64,000 nt of DNA. It comes from a virus. Within the stretch, counting starts at the first letter, position 1. Every line of letters begins with the position of its first letter. Shown here in pieces: positions 26,654 through 36,507 of this stretch. Made by a program: the position numbers and the translations under genes. The DNA lies in the IMG/VR virus record IMGVR_UViG_3300027710_001079, positions 62,001 through 126,000 of that record; one strand, given 5' to 3'. Under the pieces are notes generated by a model. That model saw only the letters and a list, made by a program, of their open reading frames with translations, was not told the origin of the DNA and did no database searches.

Positions 26654-29600
26654 TAAATTCTCCCTACTACAACTTCAATGACGCCAATTGTTTGACCATC
26701 ATAATCTTCTAATGCTTTGCCAATTACTGAACCCATTGCAGGATTCTTTTCAGCAGTTGCAACACCCGGAGCACCACTAGAAATTAACATATCGCCTTTG
26801 CGTACTTTGCCTACAACTTTACATGGTACACGACCAGTTAGTGCAATAAAAATTCCGCCTTCTAATTCGGCATTCATTTTAAACGCCGGATTGGTTGCAA
26901 CTACTCCAGCAATCCTGCGGTCCATAAATTCTACCGCAGCAGTAACTTCTTTTGCACCTCCAAACACCATAACAGTGCCCGGCTCATAGTGTGCATCTGG
27001 CAAATATTTTTCAGCCAAGTCACCGTATTTTGCATAGTAAGCAGTACCGTATACTGTTCCAAACAAGTTGTCGCTTTGACCAATGTCTCCAACTCCGTTA
27101 GTACCGCTCTTTGTGATACTAGGAACAGTTGGAGTACCGGTTATGTTACCGCTAAATGTTGCAGTAACAGTACCTGCATTAAAGTTACCACTGCCGTCTC
27201 TAAACACTAATGTACTTGCACTATTAGAGCTTGTACCGTTAGAAGTAACAGTGAATGTTTGAGTCTCACCAGTTGTACTACCGCTTAGACCATAGCCGCT
27301 AGTTGCACCAGTAGCAACATAATCACCAGCAGTATCTGTTCCAAGTGCCACACTATTTGCTGAGATAGTTGTTGCAATATTAATGCCAGCTGATCCGCTA
27401 AAACTTGCAGTACCAGTTACATCGCCGCTCAGTTGAATAGTAACAGCAGCATCTAAACTTTGTGCAGTAGTTGCAGTTCCTTGGAATCGGTTTGCATATA
27501 CATTAACATAACGCTTGCCGTTCTCACCAATGTCGTATGTTAAGTTTGCACTTGGTTCTAATTTCTGTGTAACTAGAGTACCAACCATAGTGTCGCCACT
27601 GGTGTTTACATAATTAAGTTCAGTCCAACGTTTGTTTGTTGCGTCTTTATCAGCAACAGGATCAGCCATGTTAACAATACGGTTGTCTCCCATCTTGATA
27701 GTGTCGAGCATTTCTAAAACGCCTCCACGATCTAAGAATCCATTACCGATTGGACTGACACCTGCCGTTGTATTGTTTCGGTTTAGGCCTAAACGGCTAT
27801 TAACATAAGTTTGAATAGCACGTTCAGTTGGAACACTGTTATTGCTGTTGCCGCCCATTGTGCCGTCAACGCTAAACACCTGTACTAATGTTTGACCACG
27901 TTTAAAGCTAATGCCGTCTACATTGGTCAAACTAATCGGAGCACTGATACTAACAGTACCGCGACCTTGGTCAACACTAAAGAACTTACCAACTTTGAAG
28001 TTACCGTCTTGGTCAGTAGTAGCATAGTATACACGACCTTTTCCTACTTCTTGAGTTTCTAATGCCGCATCTGGCGGATTGTTTGGAGGTCCGTATAGAT
28101 CGTTTGGATACTTACTGTCAGCATAGCCGCCTGTACCAACGTTCAACATGTCGTGTCCAGTAACACGCATAGTAGAAATACGTACAGTGATATCACCTGC
28201 CTGGTTAGCTGTAATACCTGCTTTCAATGCTGTAGATAAAACTTGATGTTGTAGGGCGGAACCATCACTGACTCTCTCAACAACAATTTCACCCCATTCG
28301 TTATAAGTCTCGTCGCTGTTAATATAGTCTGTAATTTTATACAAATTACCTGCATGACCAAACACAAAATAGTAAGGAGTACTTGCAGTTAGACCAGCAC
28401 CAATCCTTGCTTGATCTTCAGCGTCAATGTCAACAACTTTAATTCTGTTATTACCAGTTTCACCATCTGGGTAGGCTGTTACAGTGGCTGTAGCAGAACC
28501 TCCGGTGATTGTGATATTTCTAACACTGGTTCCGGCGTAGCCTGCACCTTGATTAGTTAAAATAACTTTAAAAATTTGACCACTGCTGTTAGCTTTTCCG
28601 TAACCAACTGCTTGTGTTCCGGAGAATGTTAATCCAGTGCCGTTCGTCCATGTCCATGTTCGGTCAACTCTAACCTGTGTAGAACTAGAATTAACCCAAG
28701 TTACATAAGTTGCAGCACCGTTAGGATCAGTTCCGCCGGATGTTAAAGTTACACGGCTACCTATCATTATAGTTCCGCTTGCACCACTGATAGTAATTAA
28801 ATCAGTGTCTGTTGCGGTACCATTAACTGATGCTGTTCCTGCTGTACTTGGTGCAGGTATTGTTGCAGTATAATTTGTAGTAGTCGAACCAAATCCAGCA
28901 CCACCGCTGGTAATTGTCAGTGTACCTAAGCCTTGTCTATATAAACCGTTGCTCTCAGTCCATGGAGTTAAGTTGATATAATTGTAAGGAGTATCACTTT
29001 CTGCAAGTGCAGTATCTCCACCTAAGTCTGTATATTTTAATATACGATAAACATATGTCGGGTCTTCGTCTAATGTCAATACAGTACTAGGTCGGCTTAA
29101 TGTTGCTGCATTTACATCTAATAATTCTTGATTGTAATATACACGTAGAGTAGCTTTCTCACCGTTAGCAATTGCCGCTCTTAGTCCTTGTCCTTGTCCG
29201 TCATCTAATGATAGAGAATACACAGTACTGTCAAATGTGTCTTGTACCGCACTCTTAACATTATAAAGAACAACAGTTCCGCTATGGTTAACTTCAAGTT
29301 GACTCTGTGCAATAGGTGCGTAAGACAAACCAGTTACATACAAGGTTGCATCTTCGGCTTTGTTTGTGTATGTGCCTGCTGCGGTGATTGTAGCAATCTG
29401 GCTAGTAGCACGTTTGTTTCTTACTGCAATTGGCACTTCAGTTGGATCGCTGCCTTCTGACTTAAGACCGTTTAGACCGTAGGAAGTAGAACCAGCAATA
29501 CTACGACATTGAGCACCATTTAAAGAATAGTACGCACTATAGCAGTAGTAAGTAAACATGGAAACGTTTTCTACTAAACCACCGTTAGTTGCAAAAATAC

Positions 29601-32600
29601 CGTAGCCTAAGTCATTCATCTGTGTGAAGTCGTTAGCCAACATACTTCTATTACCAGCAGTGATTAAAGTAATCTCGCTTGGTAAAGGATGTGCCGGTGT
29701 TACAATAAACCCAGATTTAATTGTGGCCACATACGCTAGTCCAGTACCAAATGTTACATATGGATCTGAATTATACCCGCTACCTTCTGTGCTAATAGTA
29801 ATACCAGTAATTGCACCATTACCGTCTACACTAGCCACTGTTGCGGCAGCATTTGTGCCACCGGAACTTGGGAAGTTGATAACTGTTCCGATTGCGTATC
29901 CGACGCCGCCGTCAATAATTTCGTAACCAGTAATTGCACCTGAACTATTTCTAGTCCAGCTGATTCGAGCACCACCGATAACAATATTTGGGCAACCTTC
30001 AGTTGTTCCAAAGGTGAACGAACCGTTTGCATATCCTGATCCCGGGAATGATATAGAAACACTGGCAACATTACCAGTCACTCCGATCACCGCAGTACCA
30101 GTTGCATTTAAGCCACCAGCTTGTGTTGGAGCACTGAATCTTACCGGAACAGTTCCTGCATTGGCTTTAAATCCTGTAGCAATATTTCCTGCATTAGTAA
30201 TAGAAGCAATACCGCCTGGACGTAACGGATTTAGGTTTAAACTACCAGTACCATTTGTTGGATTAAAGTTACTGACAAAGCTGACTTCGTATGTAACACC
30301 GCTGTGAACAAAGAAGCAAGGAACTTGCGGACGTATAAATCCTTCACCGGGCACAACACTTGGACGACCAATGCTGCCAGTAGTTAATGCTGAATTAATT
30401 TTTACTGGGTAGCCTGTACCTGTTGCAGTCGTAATGCTAGCAGGAGTCATTTTAGTATTGCCGGAGAATCCGTCAATAAACATACCGCCTGCAAATACGT
30501 GTCTGTTTTTGCTCTTAGAGAAACTAGAAGCAGTTTGGGTATATGGAGACTTAGCAAGAATTTGACCGTCTGGGTCAAGTACCTTCATGAAGCCGCCATG
30601 TCCTTGACAACTAATATATCGATTAATGGTTGCATCGTTCATTAAGAACACATCCATCTGGTCGTTATACTTAGGAGGGTTAAATGCCGGATCGTTGTTA
30701 ACGATGCGTGAGCAGGCCTGCACTAAGTCTGCTAAGATAGCATCGGACCCACTACTGACTAATGTTCCGCCAACTGGATCAGTAAACACTTGGTCTTCAA
30801 CTGTTTGATAAGAAGTAACAGGTTGTTGATTCTTAATAATACGTTGACCAATTGTGTTAATATGATTAATAACTGCAACAGTTGCTGTAATTGCAGTAGT
30901 TACATAACTGTCACCAGCATTGATGGTGCGATTATCACCACCGTTAATTAAGTCATAGGCAATTGAATCGATAACAAATCCTATGTCTTTATTGAACTTA
31001 GTTTCGTCAAATACATAGCTAGGATATATTGTATCTAAGAACCCAACACATTCTGCTTTAATAAATTCTTTGTTGAGTAATAAAATATCACCAGCATTGT
31101 TATAACCACCACTGTTAGTTTGTGTAGTTAATGTATTAACTGGACGGCTAGCATCTCTTAGATAATGATATCCGTATTTGTACGGCTCGTATATATGCCA
31201 ATCACCGTAAGCAATGGTGTTACCTACTGTATAATTGTACGCACTCTTTTCAAAATTAACTTCGTTCTGTGCTAGAGAAACTGCAAAAGTATTGCTGCTT
31301 ACTGCTCGAACTTCACCTTGTGCAGAAACAGTACCACTGGTTTTGAAAATCTTTCCTATCCAATTAGTACTAACAACTCCTGCATCTACAGTAACAGTGA
31401 CAGTTTTTGTAACTGGGTCATTATCAGTTGAGCTAATAGTAACGCCTGCTGCACCTGCATAATCAGTCGCAGTGTTTAATTGTGTTACAATAATTCCGTC
31501 AATCTGTGCATCTCTAAAGAAATATGTGTTAGCCCACTTAGAACTACTGATACCAGGAAGTCTTGTTCCAACTAATGGTGCTGGCTTGATAACACTTCGG
31601 CGGAATTCATCACCACGGATAGAACAGTTTTCTGGAACCTTAATCGGGTATTGATCGTTGTGCTCACCTGACTCTACCATAATGGTAGATTGATTTTTGT
31701 TCTGTTTTTGACCCCACTGTAACTCTTCATTTAATTCAAAGTCGGCAGCATAAACATGCCACTTATCATAGTCAACAACATCTCCGTCTTGAAGCCCTAA
31801 ACCATCTTTAAACTCGACTACAATAGTATCTCTTACGTTTTGATCATCATCTAGTTCTTGGATGATTCTACTGATATATCCGTAGCTTTTAACTCCGTAG
31901 CTAGCGTCAGTAATAACAAATTTATAACCAATCCAGAAATCTGGAATATCAATGCTATCTGCAACGTCTAATAAGAACGCACATTCTGTAATAGCACCAC
32001 CAGATGTTACATATGCATTGTAGCTAAACGGTTCTGGCTCAACAGCCATACGATACGGTTTAGCGTAATCAACTGGGGTAATGTCATAATATTCGTAACC
32101 GTTTACATCGTCAAGAGTAATAGCTTCAACTAGACCAATTGCTTCGCTACTTGCACCAATGATGTAGTTTCCTGGGAAAATGCTTTTATTGATAAATGGG
32201 TCTGATCCAATATTAAAACTAGCCGGATCTAATGTTAATCTTAAACGGATTCCAAAAGAGCTAGTGTCTAACAGTGTACTAGGTGCAATAGAAGTAACAA
32301 CAGGATTTGCTACGCCGTTACTCATTGAAATAGTTTTTTGGTAAGGTCCTAGTACAATTTGGCTCGCTGCAATAAACTGTTCTGCTGCTGCTGCGGCACG
32401 ATTAACTGTTTTAAATGCATATGCAAATGCACGACCTCTCTTATAGCTAGGTAAAGAATATTGATGGTCGTCTCCACTTAAACTTACAAAGAAGTTCTGT
32501 CGACTTGCAAAACCACTGTTATCAACTAGTTCGTCGACATATGCTTTGTTAACAATGTGTGTAGAACTTGTAGGGCTTGCTAACAATGCTACATTGTCTC

Positions 32601-33120
32601 GAATGGTGCTTAACCCGTTATAAATGCTTTCACTAACACTGGTATTATCGTATCTAGTAATACCGTCGCGATTAACAAAGTTCTCAAACACCCATTTACG
32701 ACTAACTGCATCCCAGTCTGCATGTGGGCCTGTGTTGTCCATGTTAATAATACTGAAGGCATTTTCACCGCTGATATCTGCTGCCAGTGTCGGATTCTTA
32801 TCACTTGATAAGCTAGATGCGGTATTAATGATTCTAATTTCAGTTGAGCTTGTAACAAAATCAATGTTGATACCTGTGCCAGCTACTAAAATTTTATTAA
32901 GGAATTTATTACCTTCTGCGTTAACTTGTAAAATAGCATTGGGTCTTAATGTGCTAGGAGCTTCCTTGAGTCTTAAAAAGCTGAATCCGGCACCAAAACC
33001 CAACAATGTATAGATGTCTGTGAAGTTAGAGTTAACTTTCTGAAAAGCTGCATAGACGCTGTCGCCTGTTCCATCGTTTGGCTCGCTACCGATATTGATG
33101 ATCTGTTGATTTAGTGGCAT
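26653..33120 (-). CDS. giant tail-fibre protein (2155 residues)
   Basis: The N-terminal module (INIGSEPNDGTGDSVYAAFQKVNSNF) is the phage-fibre attachment motif seen in three genes here. Long beta-rich regions follow, with Gly/Thr-rich repeats between about 950 and 1400 and a TDQDGNFKVGKFFSVDQGRGTVS stretch near 1755. A C-terminal domain of ~110 residues is shared with 20854-23394. Probably the main long fibre used for host recognition. Late-type promoter upstream at 33142-33149. Confidence 0.82.
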   Translation of the reverse strand: MPLNQQIINIGSEPNDGTGDSVYAAFQKVNSNFTDIYTLLGFGAGFSFLRLKEAPSTLRPNAILQVNAEGNKFLNKILVAGTGINIDFVTSSTEIRIINTASSLSSDKNPTLAADISGENAFSIINMDNTGPHADWDAVSRKWVFENFVNRDGITRYDNTSVSESIYNGLSTIRDNVALLASPTSSTHIVNKAYVDELVDNSGFASRQNFFVSLSGDDHQYSLPSYKRGRAFAYAFKTVNRAAAAAEQFIAASQIVLGPYQKTISMSNGVANPVVTSIAPSTLLDTSSFGIRLRLTLDPASFNIGSDPFINKSIFPGNYIIGASSEAIGLVEAITLDDVNGYEYYDITPVDYAKPYRMAVEPEPFSYNAYVTSGGAITECAFLLDVADSIDIPDFWIGYKFVITDASYGVKSYGYISRIIQELDDDQNVRDTIVVEFKDGLGLQDGDVVDYDKWHVYAADFELNEELQWGQKQNKNQSTIMVESGEHNDQYPIKVPENCSIRGDEFRRSVIKPAPLVGTRLPGISSSKWANTYFFRDAQIDGIIVTQLNTATDYAGAAGVTISSTDNDPVTKTVTVTVDAGVVSTNWIGKIFKTSGTVSAQGEVRAVSSNTFAVSLAQNEVNFEKSAYNYTVGNTIAYGDWHIYEPYKYGYHYLRDASRPVNTLTTQTNSGGYNNAGDILLLNKEFIKAECVGFLDTIYPSYVFDETKFNKDIGFVIDSIAYDLINGGDNRTINAGDSYVTTAITATVAVINHINTIGQRIIKNQQPVTSYQTVEDQVFTDPVGGTLVSSGSDAILADLVQACSRIVNNDPAFNPPKYNDQMDVFLMNDATINRYISCQGHGGFMKVLDPDGQILAKSPYTQTASSFSKSKNRHVFAGGMFIDGFSGNTKMTPASITTATGTGYPVKINSALTTGSIGRPSVVPGEGFIRPQVPCFFVHSGVTYEVSFVSNFNPTNGTGSLNLNPLRPGGIASITNAGNIATGFKANAGTVPVRFSAPTQAGGLNATGTAVIGVTGNVASVSISFPGSGYANGSFTFGTTEGCPNIVIGGARISWTRNSSGAITGYEIIDGGVGYAIGTVINFPSSGGTNAAATVASVDGNGAITGITISTEGSGYNSDPYVTFGTGLAYVATIKSGFIVTPAHPLPSEITLITAGNRSMLANDFTQMNDLGYGIFATNGGLVENVSMFTYYCYSAYYSLNGAQCRSIAGSTSYGLNGLKSEGSDPTEVPIAVRNKRATSQIATITAAGTYTNKAEDATLYVTGLSYAPIAQSQLEVNHSGTVVLYNVKSAVQDTFDSTVYSLSLDDGQGQGLRAAIANGEKATLRVYYNQELLDVNAATLSRPSTVLTLDEDPTYVYRILKYTDLGGDTALAESDTPYNYINLTPWTESNGLYRQGLGTLTITSGGAGFGSTTTNYTATIPAPSTAGTASVNGTATDTDLITISGASGTIMIGSRVTLTSGGTDPNGAATYVTWVNSSSTQVRVDRTWTWTNGTGLTFSGTQAVGYGKANSSGQIFKVILTNQGAGYAGTSVRNITITGGSATATVTAYPDGETGNNRIKVVDIDAEDQARIGAGLTASTPYYFVFGHAGNLYKITDYINSDETYNEWGEIVVERVSDGSALQHQVLSTALKAGITANQAGDITVRISTMRVTGHDMLNVGTGGYADSKYPNDLYGPPNNPPDAALETQEVGKGRVYYATTDQDGNFKVGKFFSVDQGRGTVSISAPISLTNVDGISFKRGQTLVQVFSVDGTMGGNSNNSVPTERAIQTYVNSRLGLNRNNTTAGVSPIGNGFLDRGGVLEMLDTIKMGDNRIVNMADPVADKDATNKRWTELNYVNTSGDTMVGTLVTQKLEPSANLTYDIGENGKRYVNVYANRFQGTATTAQSLDAAVTIQLSGDVTGTASFSGSAGINIATTISANSVALGTDTAGDYVATGATSGYGLSGSTTGETQTFTVTSNGTSSNSASTLVFRDGSGNFNAGTVTATFSGNITGTPTVPSITKSGTNGVGDIGQSDNLFGTVYGTAYYAKYGDLAEKYLPDAHYEPGTVMVFGGAKEVTAAVEFMDRRIAGVVATNPAFKMNAELEGGIFIALTGRVPCKVVGKVRKGDMLISSGAPGVATAEKNPAMGSVIGKALEDYDGQTIGVIEVVVGRI

Positions 33121-33141
33121 AATTTCCTCTGTACTACACCA

Positions 33142-33149
33142 TATTTATT
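33142..33149 (-). promoter_or_regulatory. late-type promoter core (AATAAATA)
   Basis: AATAAATA on the minus strand, predicted start near 33136 and GAGGAAATT ribosome-binding site before the ATG at 33120. A TTGACA lies upstream at about 33170 but without a matching -10. Confidence 0.5.
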
Positions 33150-33281
33150 CTGGTAAAATTCTGTCAAAATAACAGCAGGTAGTATTCTACAAGTATTTAT
33201 TTTAAGTTACTCAAAGGGTGTTAAATGAAATTCCTGTAATAGTAAATAAAGTATCGAGTTAATACTTTTAAGGAGATATCG

Positions 33282-33626
33282 ATGTTTAAAGCAATTAAAG
33301 AATTCTTCCTAGGCAAGCCAGTTGAAACACCGGCAGCACCCAAGGTTGAAGAAACAAAGCCTGTACAGGCAAATGATGTGCCACTGCAACCAGTTGTTGA
33401 AGAAGTTCAACCGGTAGTAGAGGCAAAGGTTGATCCGGTATCAGTCGCATTGGATTTAGAACCAATGGATTTTGCAACCGCTACTACTCCGGTAACTGCT
33501 AAGAAGCCACGTAAACCACGTGCTCCTAAAGCTGTGGTTGCAACTCCGGCAAAAGCAACAAAACCTAAAGCAGAAAAAGCTGCACCAAAAAAGGTAGCAG
33601 CAATTAAAGTAAAGAAGGTAAAATAA
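33282..33626 (+). CDS. Pro/Ala/Lys-rich protein with histone H1-like tail
   Basis: 114 residues. A short amphipathic start (MFKAIKEFFLG) precedes an acidic Pro/Val/Glu-rich stretch (about 13-65). The C-terminal half is very basic with KKPRKPRAPKA and AAPKK repeats, like the tails of H1-type DNA-binding proteins. It may bind DNA or RNA, or act as a charged linker. AAGGAGATATC is a strong ribosome-binding site. It stands alone on the plus strand between two minus-strand operons. Confidence 0.7.
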   Translation: MFKAIKEFFLGKPVETPAAPKVEETKPVQANDVPLQPVVEEVQPVVEAKVDPVSVALDLEPMDFATATTPVTAKKPRKPRAPKAVVATPAKATKPKAEKAAPKKVAAIKVKKVK

Positions 33627-33649
33627 AAAGGGCTCTTAGAGCCCTTTTT
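33625..33649. terminator. bidirectional rho-independent terminator
   Basis: AAAAAGGGCTC (33625-33635) pairs with GAGCCCTTTTT (33639-33649) across a TTA loop. A-run and T-run on either side make it work for both the basic-protein gene and the convergent uvsE. Confidence 0.9.
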
Positions 33650-34664
33650 ATTTGGTTAAACTATATTCGTATAGTGCCTTAGAGGCTAAGTTTTTAGCTT
33701 TAGACTCACACATAATATCAAAGTCTTTCCTGAAAGTTAAGGCCCAATCATTAACTGACTTGTTCCAATAGAAGTTACTGTGTGCTCTCATTTTCTGTTT
33801 TTTGTAACCGTTTTCTAGCAACAATGCATGATCAGGTAACGTAATTGGACAATGACCTACTAGCACATCTTCCCTGCTAACACTATAATGAATAACAGGG
33901 CGAACACCACGCCATGATTCGATTACACGCTTACATCTATCGTCGGTGGCTTGAATGTACTCTCCTGTACGGATCCAGTGATGGTGTATATCAAGTACGA
34001 GGGCACAATGTTTTGCGAGTTCGATGCTCGAGTCGATGCCCCAGCAGTTTTCGTCGTTTTCGATTGTGATGCAGTTTCTTGCTTCTGGGGATAACTTTCC
34101 CAATGCGTCAATGATGCCTTCGGGACCGCGTTTACCCGAGATGTGAACATTGATTTTAAGATCTTGGAAGGTCTTACCGAAACCCATCCAGCGGGCCATA
34201 TCCACATGATATTCAAACTCCTCAATTGAACGTTCTACAATGCCGGGATTTTCACTAGCCAGCACAGTGAACTGACCAGGATGAAATGACAAGCGAACGT
34301 TATTAGTGCGAGCCAAAGCACCCACTTGGGCGAAGTGCTTTTCCGCATAAGCACGAACGTCTGGTAGACGCCAAAAGTAGCTATAATCAGGCTGGGTATA
34401 GACAGGAAGTATATCACTGCTAATACGAACCATTCGTAGAGATTCATCTAATGTACCTACTTTTTCTACCAGCTTACGGACAGCTTCAATATTACCTTTC
34501 ATCAGGTCCCACAGCTTTTCCTCTGCAACTAATTGGCTTTGACGTTTAAGCCAAGCCACAGTAGTAGATCCTGTGTTATATTGTTTAGCATCATCAGTAG
34601 ATTTAATACCGTCAACTTGACCAGCATGATCAATCCACTTGCAGGCAAAGCCTATTTTACCCAT
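33648..34664 (-). CDS. uvsE: UV damage endonuclease (UvsE/UVDE)
   Basis: 338 residues from the ATG at 34664 (MGKIGFACKW), the usual start of the family; a 12-codon longer reading has no support. TIM-barrel motifs are visible: RISSDILP, SFHPGQF, INVHISGKRG, ENDENC and LDIHHHW, which carry the metal ligands. The enzyme nicks DNA 5' of UV photoproducts and starts their repair, useful to a phage in sunlit water. Its start overlaps the small gene upstream by eight bases. Confidence 0.92.
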   Translation of the reverse strand: MGKIGFACKWIDHAGQVDGIKSTDDAKQYNTGSTTVAWLKRQSQLVAEEKLWDLMKGNIEAVRKLVEKVGTLDESLRMVRISSDILPVYTQPDYSYFWRLPDVRAYAEKHFAQVGALARTNNVRLSFHPGQFTVLASENPGIVERSIEEFEYHVDMARWMGFGKTFQDLKINVHISGKRGPEGIIDALGKLSPEARNCITIENDENCWGIDSSIELAKHCALVLDIHHHWIRTGEYIQATDDRCKRVIESWRGVRPVIHYSVSREDVLVGHCPITLPDHALLLENGYKKQKMRAHSNFYWNKSVNDWALTFRKDFDIMCESKAKNLASKALYEYSLTK

Positions 34665-34833
34665 TATCTTCTTTCTTAGTAAGAGTCCAAGATCCGTCAT
34701 TGTTATCGTGCCAATTTAGCACATCTCCAAAATCCCAACCTACTTGTGCTAGCATGTCGGGAGTAAAGGGCAAAATTAGATCTCCTGTTTTAGGATCTTC
34801 TTCAAGTGTCACTGTCCAGCGTTTTTGTTCCAT
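34657..34833 (-). CDS. small AbrB/SpoVT-fold-like protein
   Basis: 58 residues: RWTVTLEEDPKTGDLILPF, then PDMLAQVGWDFGDVLNW and GSWTLTKKE. This is the swapped-hairpin AbrB pattern of antitoxin-type DNA-binding or small regulatory proteins. I recall similar small genes in T4-like cyanophages. It overlaps the genes on both sides (8 and 32 bases). Confidence 0.65.
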   Translation of the reverse strand: MEQKRWTVTLEEDPKTGDLILPFTPDMLAQVGWDFGDVLNWHDNNDGSWTLTKKEDNG

Positions 34834-35116
34834 GATCTATAATTTTAACGGTTATTACACGCATAGTCTTGAAACTACGCCATTCTTGTTTGTCTGTATC
34901 AAAAACCGGAATGGTTTCTAAATCTAGCAGACGGGTTTGATGATGTTCGCGAATTGCTTCACTAGGCATCCAATCTTTATGAAGAGTACACTTCATAACT
35001 CGATGTTCCCCACTTACTTTAGTAAACTCAACTTCGCAGACGCCTTGGTAGAGGATGTCTTTGATAACTTGATACTGTGTTTCTACAGGGTTAGATGTAC
35101 CAGCAAAATCAATCAT
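34802..35116 (-). CDS. DUF2693/WYL_2-like small beta-barrel protein
   Basis: 104 residues. EVEFTKVSGEHRVMKCTLHKDWMP and a later WRSFKTMRVITVKII fit the DUF2693 (Sm-like SH3 barrel) pattern common in T4-like phages, function unknown. Overlaps upstream by four bases (ATGA). Confidence 0.65.
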   Translation of the reverse strand: MIDFAGTSNPVETQYQVIKDILYQGVCEVEFTKVSGEHRVMKCTLHKDWMPSEAIREHHQTRLLDLETIPVFDTDKQEWRSFKTMRVITVKIIDHGTKTLDSDT

Positions 35117-35289
35117 AGACGAATCTTAATAAGTTTATAGTTGACGTAGGCAAGGAAGAAATCAACAACTGCCCAGATGTATCTGCCCTCAGCAAGGGCA
35201 TCAATACCAGCAAAGCTCAACCATCCAATGATAAACCAAGTAATTTGATCTTGGTTATGAATATACCAATTACGAAATGAATTCCACAT
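35113..35289 (-). CDS. small membrane protein
   Basis: 58 residues with two hydrophobic, Trp-rich segments (about 16-30 and 37-53). AAAGGTG precedes the ATG at 35289. The TGA overlaps the next ATG. First gene of the small operon leading to uvsE. Confidence 0.6.
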   Translation of the reverse strand: MWNSFRNWYIHNQDQITWFIIGWLSFAGIDALAEGRYIWAVVDFFLAYVNYKLIKIRL

Positions 35290-35313
35290 AAAACACCTTT
35301 CTAATAATGTCTT

Positions 35314-35342
35314 ATTATACAGGAGTTATATCGAATTGTCAA
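35314..35342 (-). promoter_or_regulatory. consensus sigma70-type promoter of the uvsE operon
   Basis: TTGACA (35342-35337), 17-base spacer and TATAAT (35319-35314) on the minus strand. It overlaps the last codons and stop of the D-amino-acid dehydrogenase gene. Confidence 0.88.
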
Positions 35343-36507
35343 TCAACTCTACTACTTGTTTTGCCGTTGCAGGACTCAAAGTCCAACCCAAATGTCCGTG
35401 TCCTGCATGATAGAAAATGTTGCTGATCTTTTTACTTTGTCGTATAACTGGCATCATATTTGGAGTCATTGGACGTAAACAGGCCCATTGTGTATAATCA
35501 CGGGTGTCAATTTTAGGAAAGTTTGTATGTACCCAATCTAACAATGGCTGGATACGATCTCTGCGAATGTCATAGTTTTCACCTGTTAATTCAGCAGTAC
35601 CTGCAACACGGAAACGGTTACCCAATGTACTGGTAACAATCTTTGCCTGATCATCTAATAAACTTACTGTAGGCAAATATTTTTTATCAACATTATTGAT
35701 TGTAATGCTGTATCCTTTAACTGGATAAATGCCCAAGCTATCACCTATACTATTAGCTAACTGTTCAGAACCTACTCCTGCCGCAACTACCACTGCGTCA
35801 TATTCATTTGAAATAAATTCGAGCGTTGCAGGTTTACAGTTATAATAGAATATAACACCGTATTTCTTTTCTAATACATTTGATAATTTATAACAGAATT
35901 TGTGTATATCGCCAGTCCAATCATGCCATGTCCATGCACCGCCTACAATATCTTTAACATCAACAAGTGTTTTATCTAATGCCTTGGTCTGCATTGGACC
36001 TAGTATATCCCACGCTACACCATTACTTTGATAGATAGATTGTGCTTGTTTAGCATGTTCAAAGTATGTATGATCTTTGTAAAAATGTAGGATTCCGCTA
36101 GGACTTTGGTCGTATGATAACCCTTCTTCGATGCCCATTTCTTTATAAAGTTTACTGGCTTCTAAACCTAAACGAATAGTTTCTTTAGTGTTATTTTCGT
36201 AAGCACCGGTTGCAGTGTAATACAAAAACTTAGCCATCCACTTCCATTGTGCCCAATCTAGTCGGGGACGGATTAGCAGTGGTGCATCTTTTTTGAACAT
36301 CCACTTGATGCCCTTCTTGACATTTCCCCAAGTGGTCCATACCTCGCTATTGCTAACAGAGACCTGCCCGCCATTGGCAAAGCTAGTCTTCATTGCAGGA
36401 TAGCGTTCTGCTTCGTATACAGAAACGCTATATCCTTTCCGAGCAAGATAGTAAGCAGTAGTAAGTCCGGCAATACCTGCACCGATAACTGCTACTTTTT
36501 TGTTCAT
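35326..36507 (-). CDS. dadA: D-amino-acid dehydrogenase-like FAD oxidoreductase
   Basis: 393 residues from the ATG at 36507 (MNKKVAVIGAG), which overlaps the queD-like stop as ATGA. The dinucleotide-binding motif GAGIAGLTTAYYLARKG is at the N-terminus and the FAD-contacting GHGHLGWTLSPATAK near the C-terminus, as in DadA-type enzymes that deaminate D-amino acids at the membrane. Length fits. Peptidoglycan D-Ala is an obvious possible substrate, but this is inference. Other glycine/sarcosine oxidase-type substrates cannot be excluded. Confidence 0.82.
   Translation of the reverse strand: MNKKVAVIGAGIAGLTTAYYLARKGYSVSVYEAERYPAMKTSFANGGQVSVSNSEVWTTWGNVKKGIKWMFKKDAPLLIRPRLDWAQWKWMAKFLYYTATGAYENNTKETIRLGLEASKLYKEMGIEEGLSYDQSPSGILHFYKDHTYFEHAKQAQSIYQSNGVAWDILGPMQTKALDKTLVDVKDIVGGAWTWHDWTGDIHKFCYKLSNVLEKKYGVIFYYNCKPATLEFISNEYDAVVVAAGVGSEQLANSIGDSLGIYPVKGYSITINNVDKKYLPTVSLLDDQAKIVTSTLGNRFRVAGTAELTGENYDIRRDRIQPLLDWVHTNFPKIDTRDYTQWACLRPMTPNMMPVIRQSKKISNIFYHAGHGHLGWTLSPATAKQVVELIDNSI

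Noticed and set aside
33242-33250. GTAAATAA as a plus-strand late promoter for the basic protein
   Set aside because: Two mismatches to the core; too weak in AT-rich sequence.
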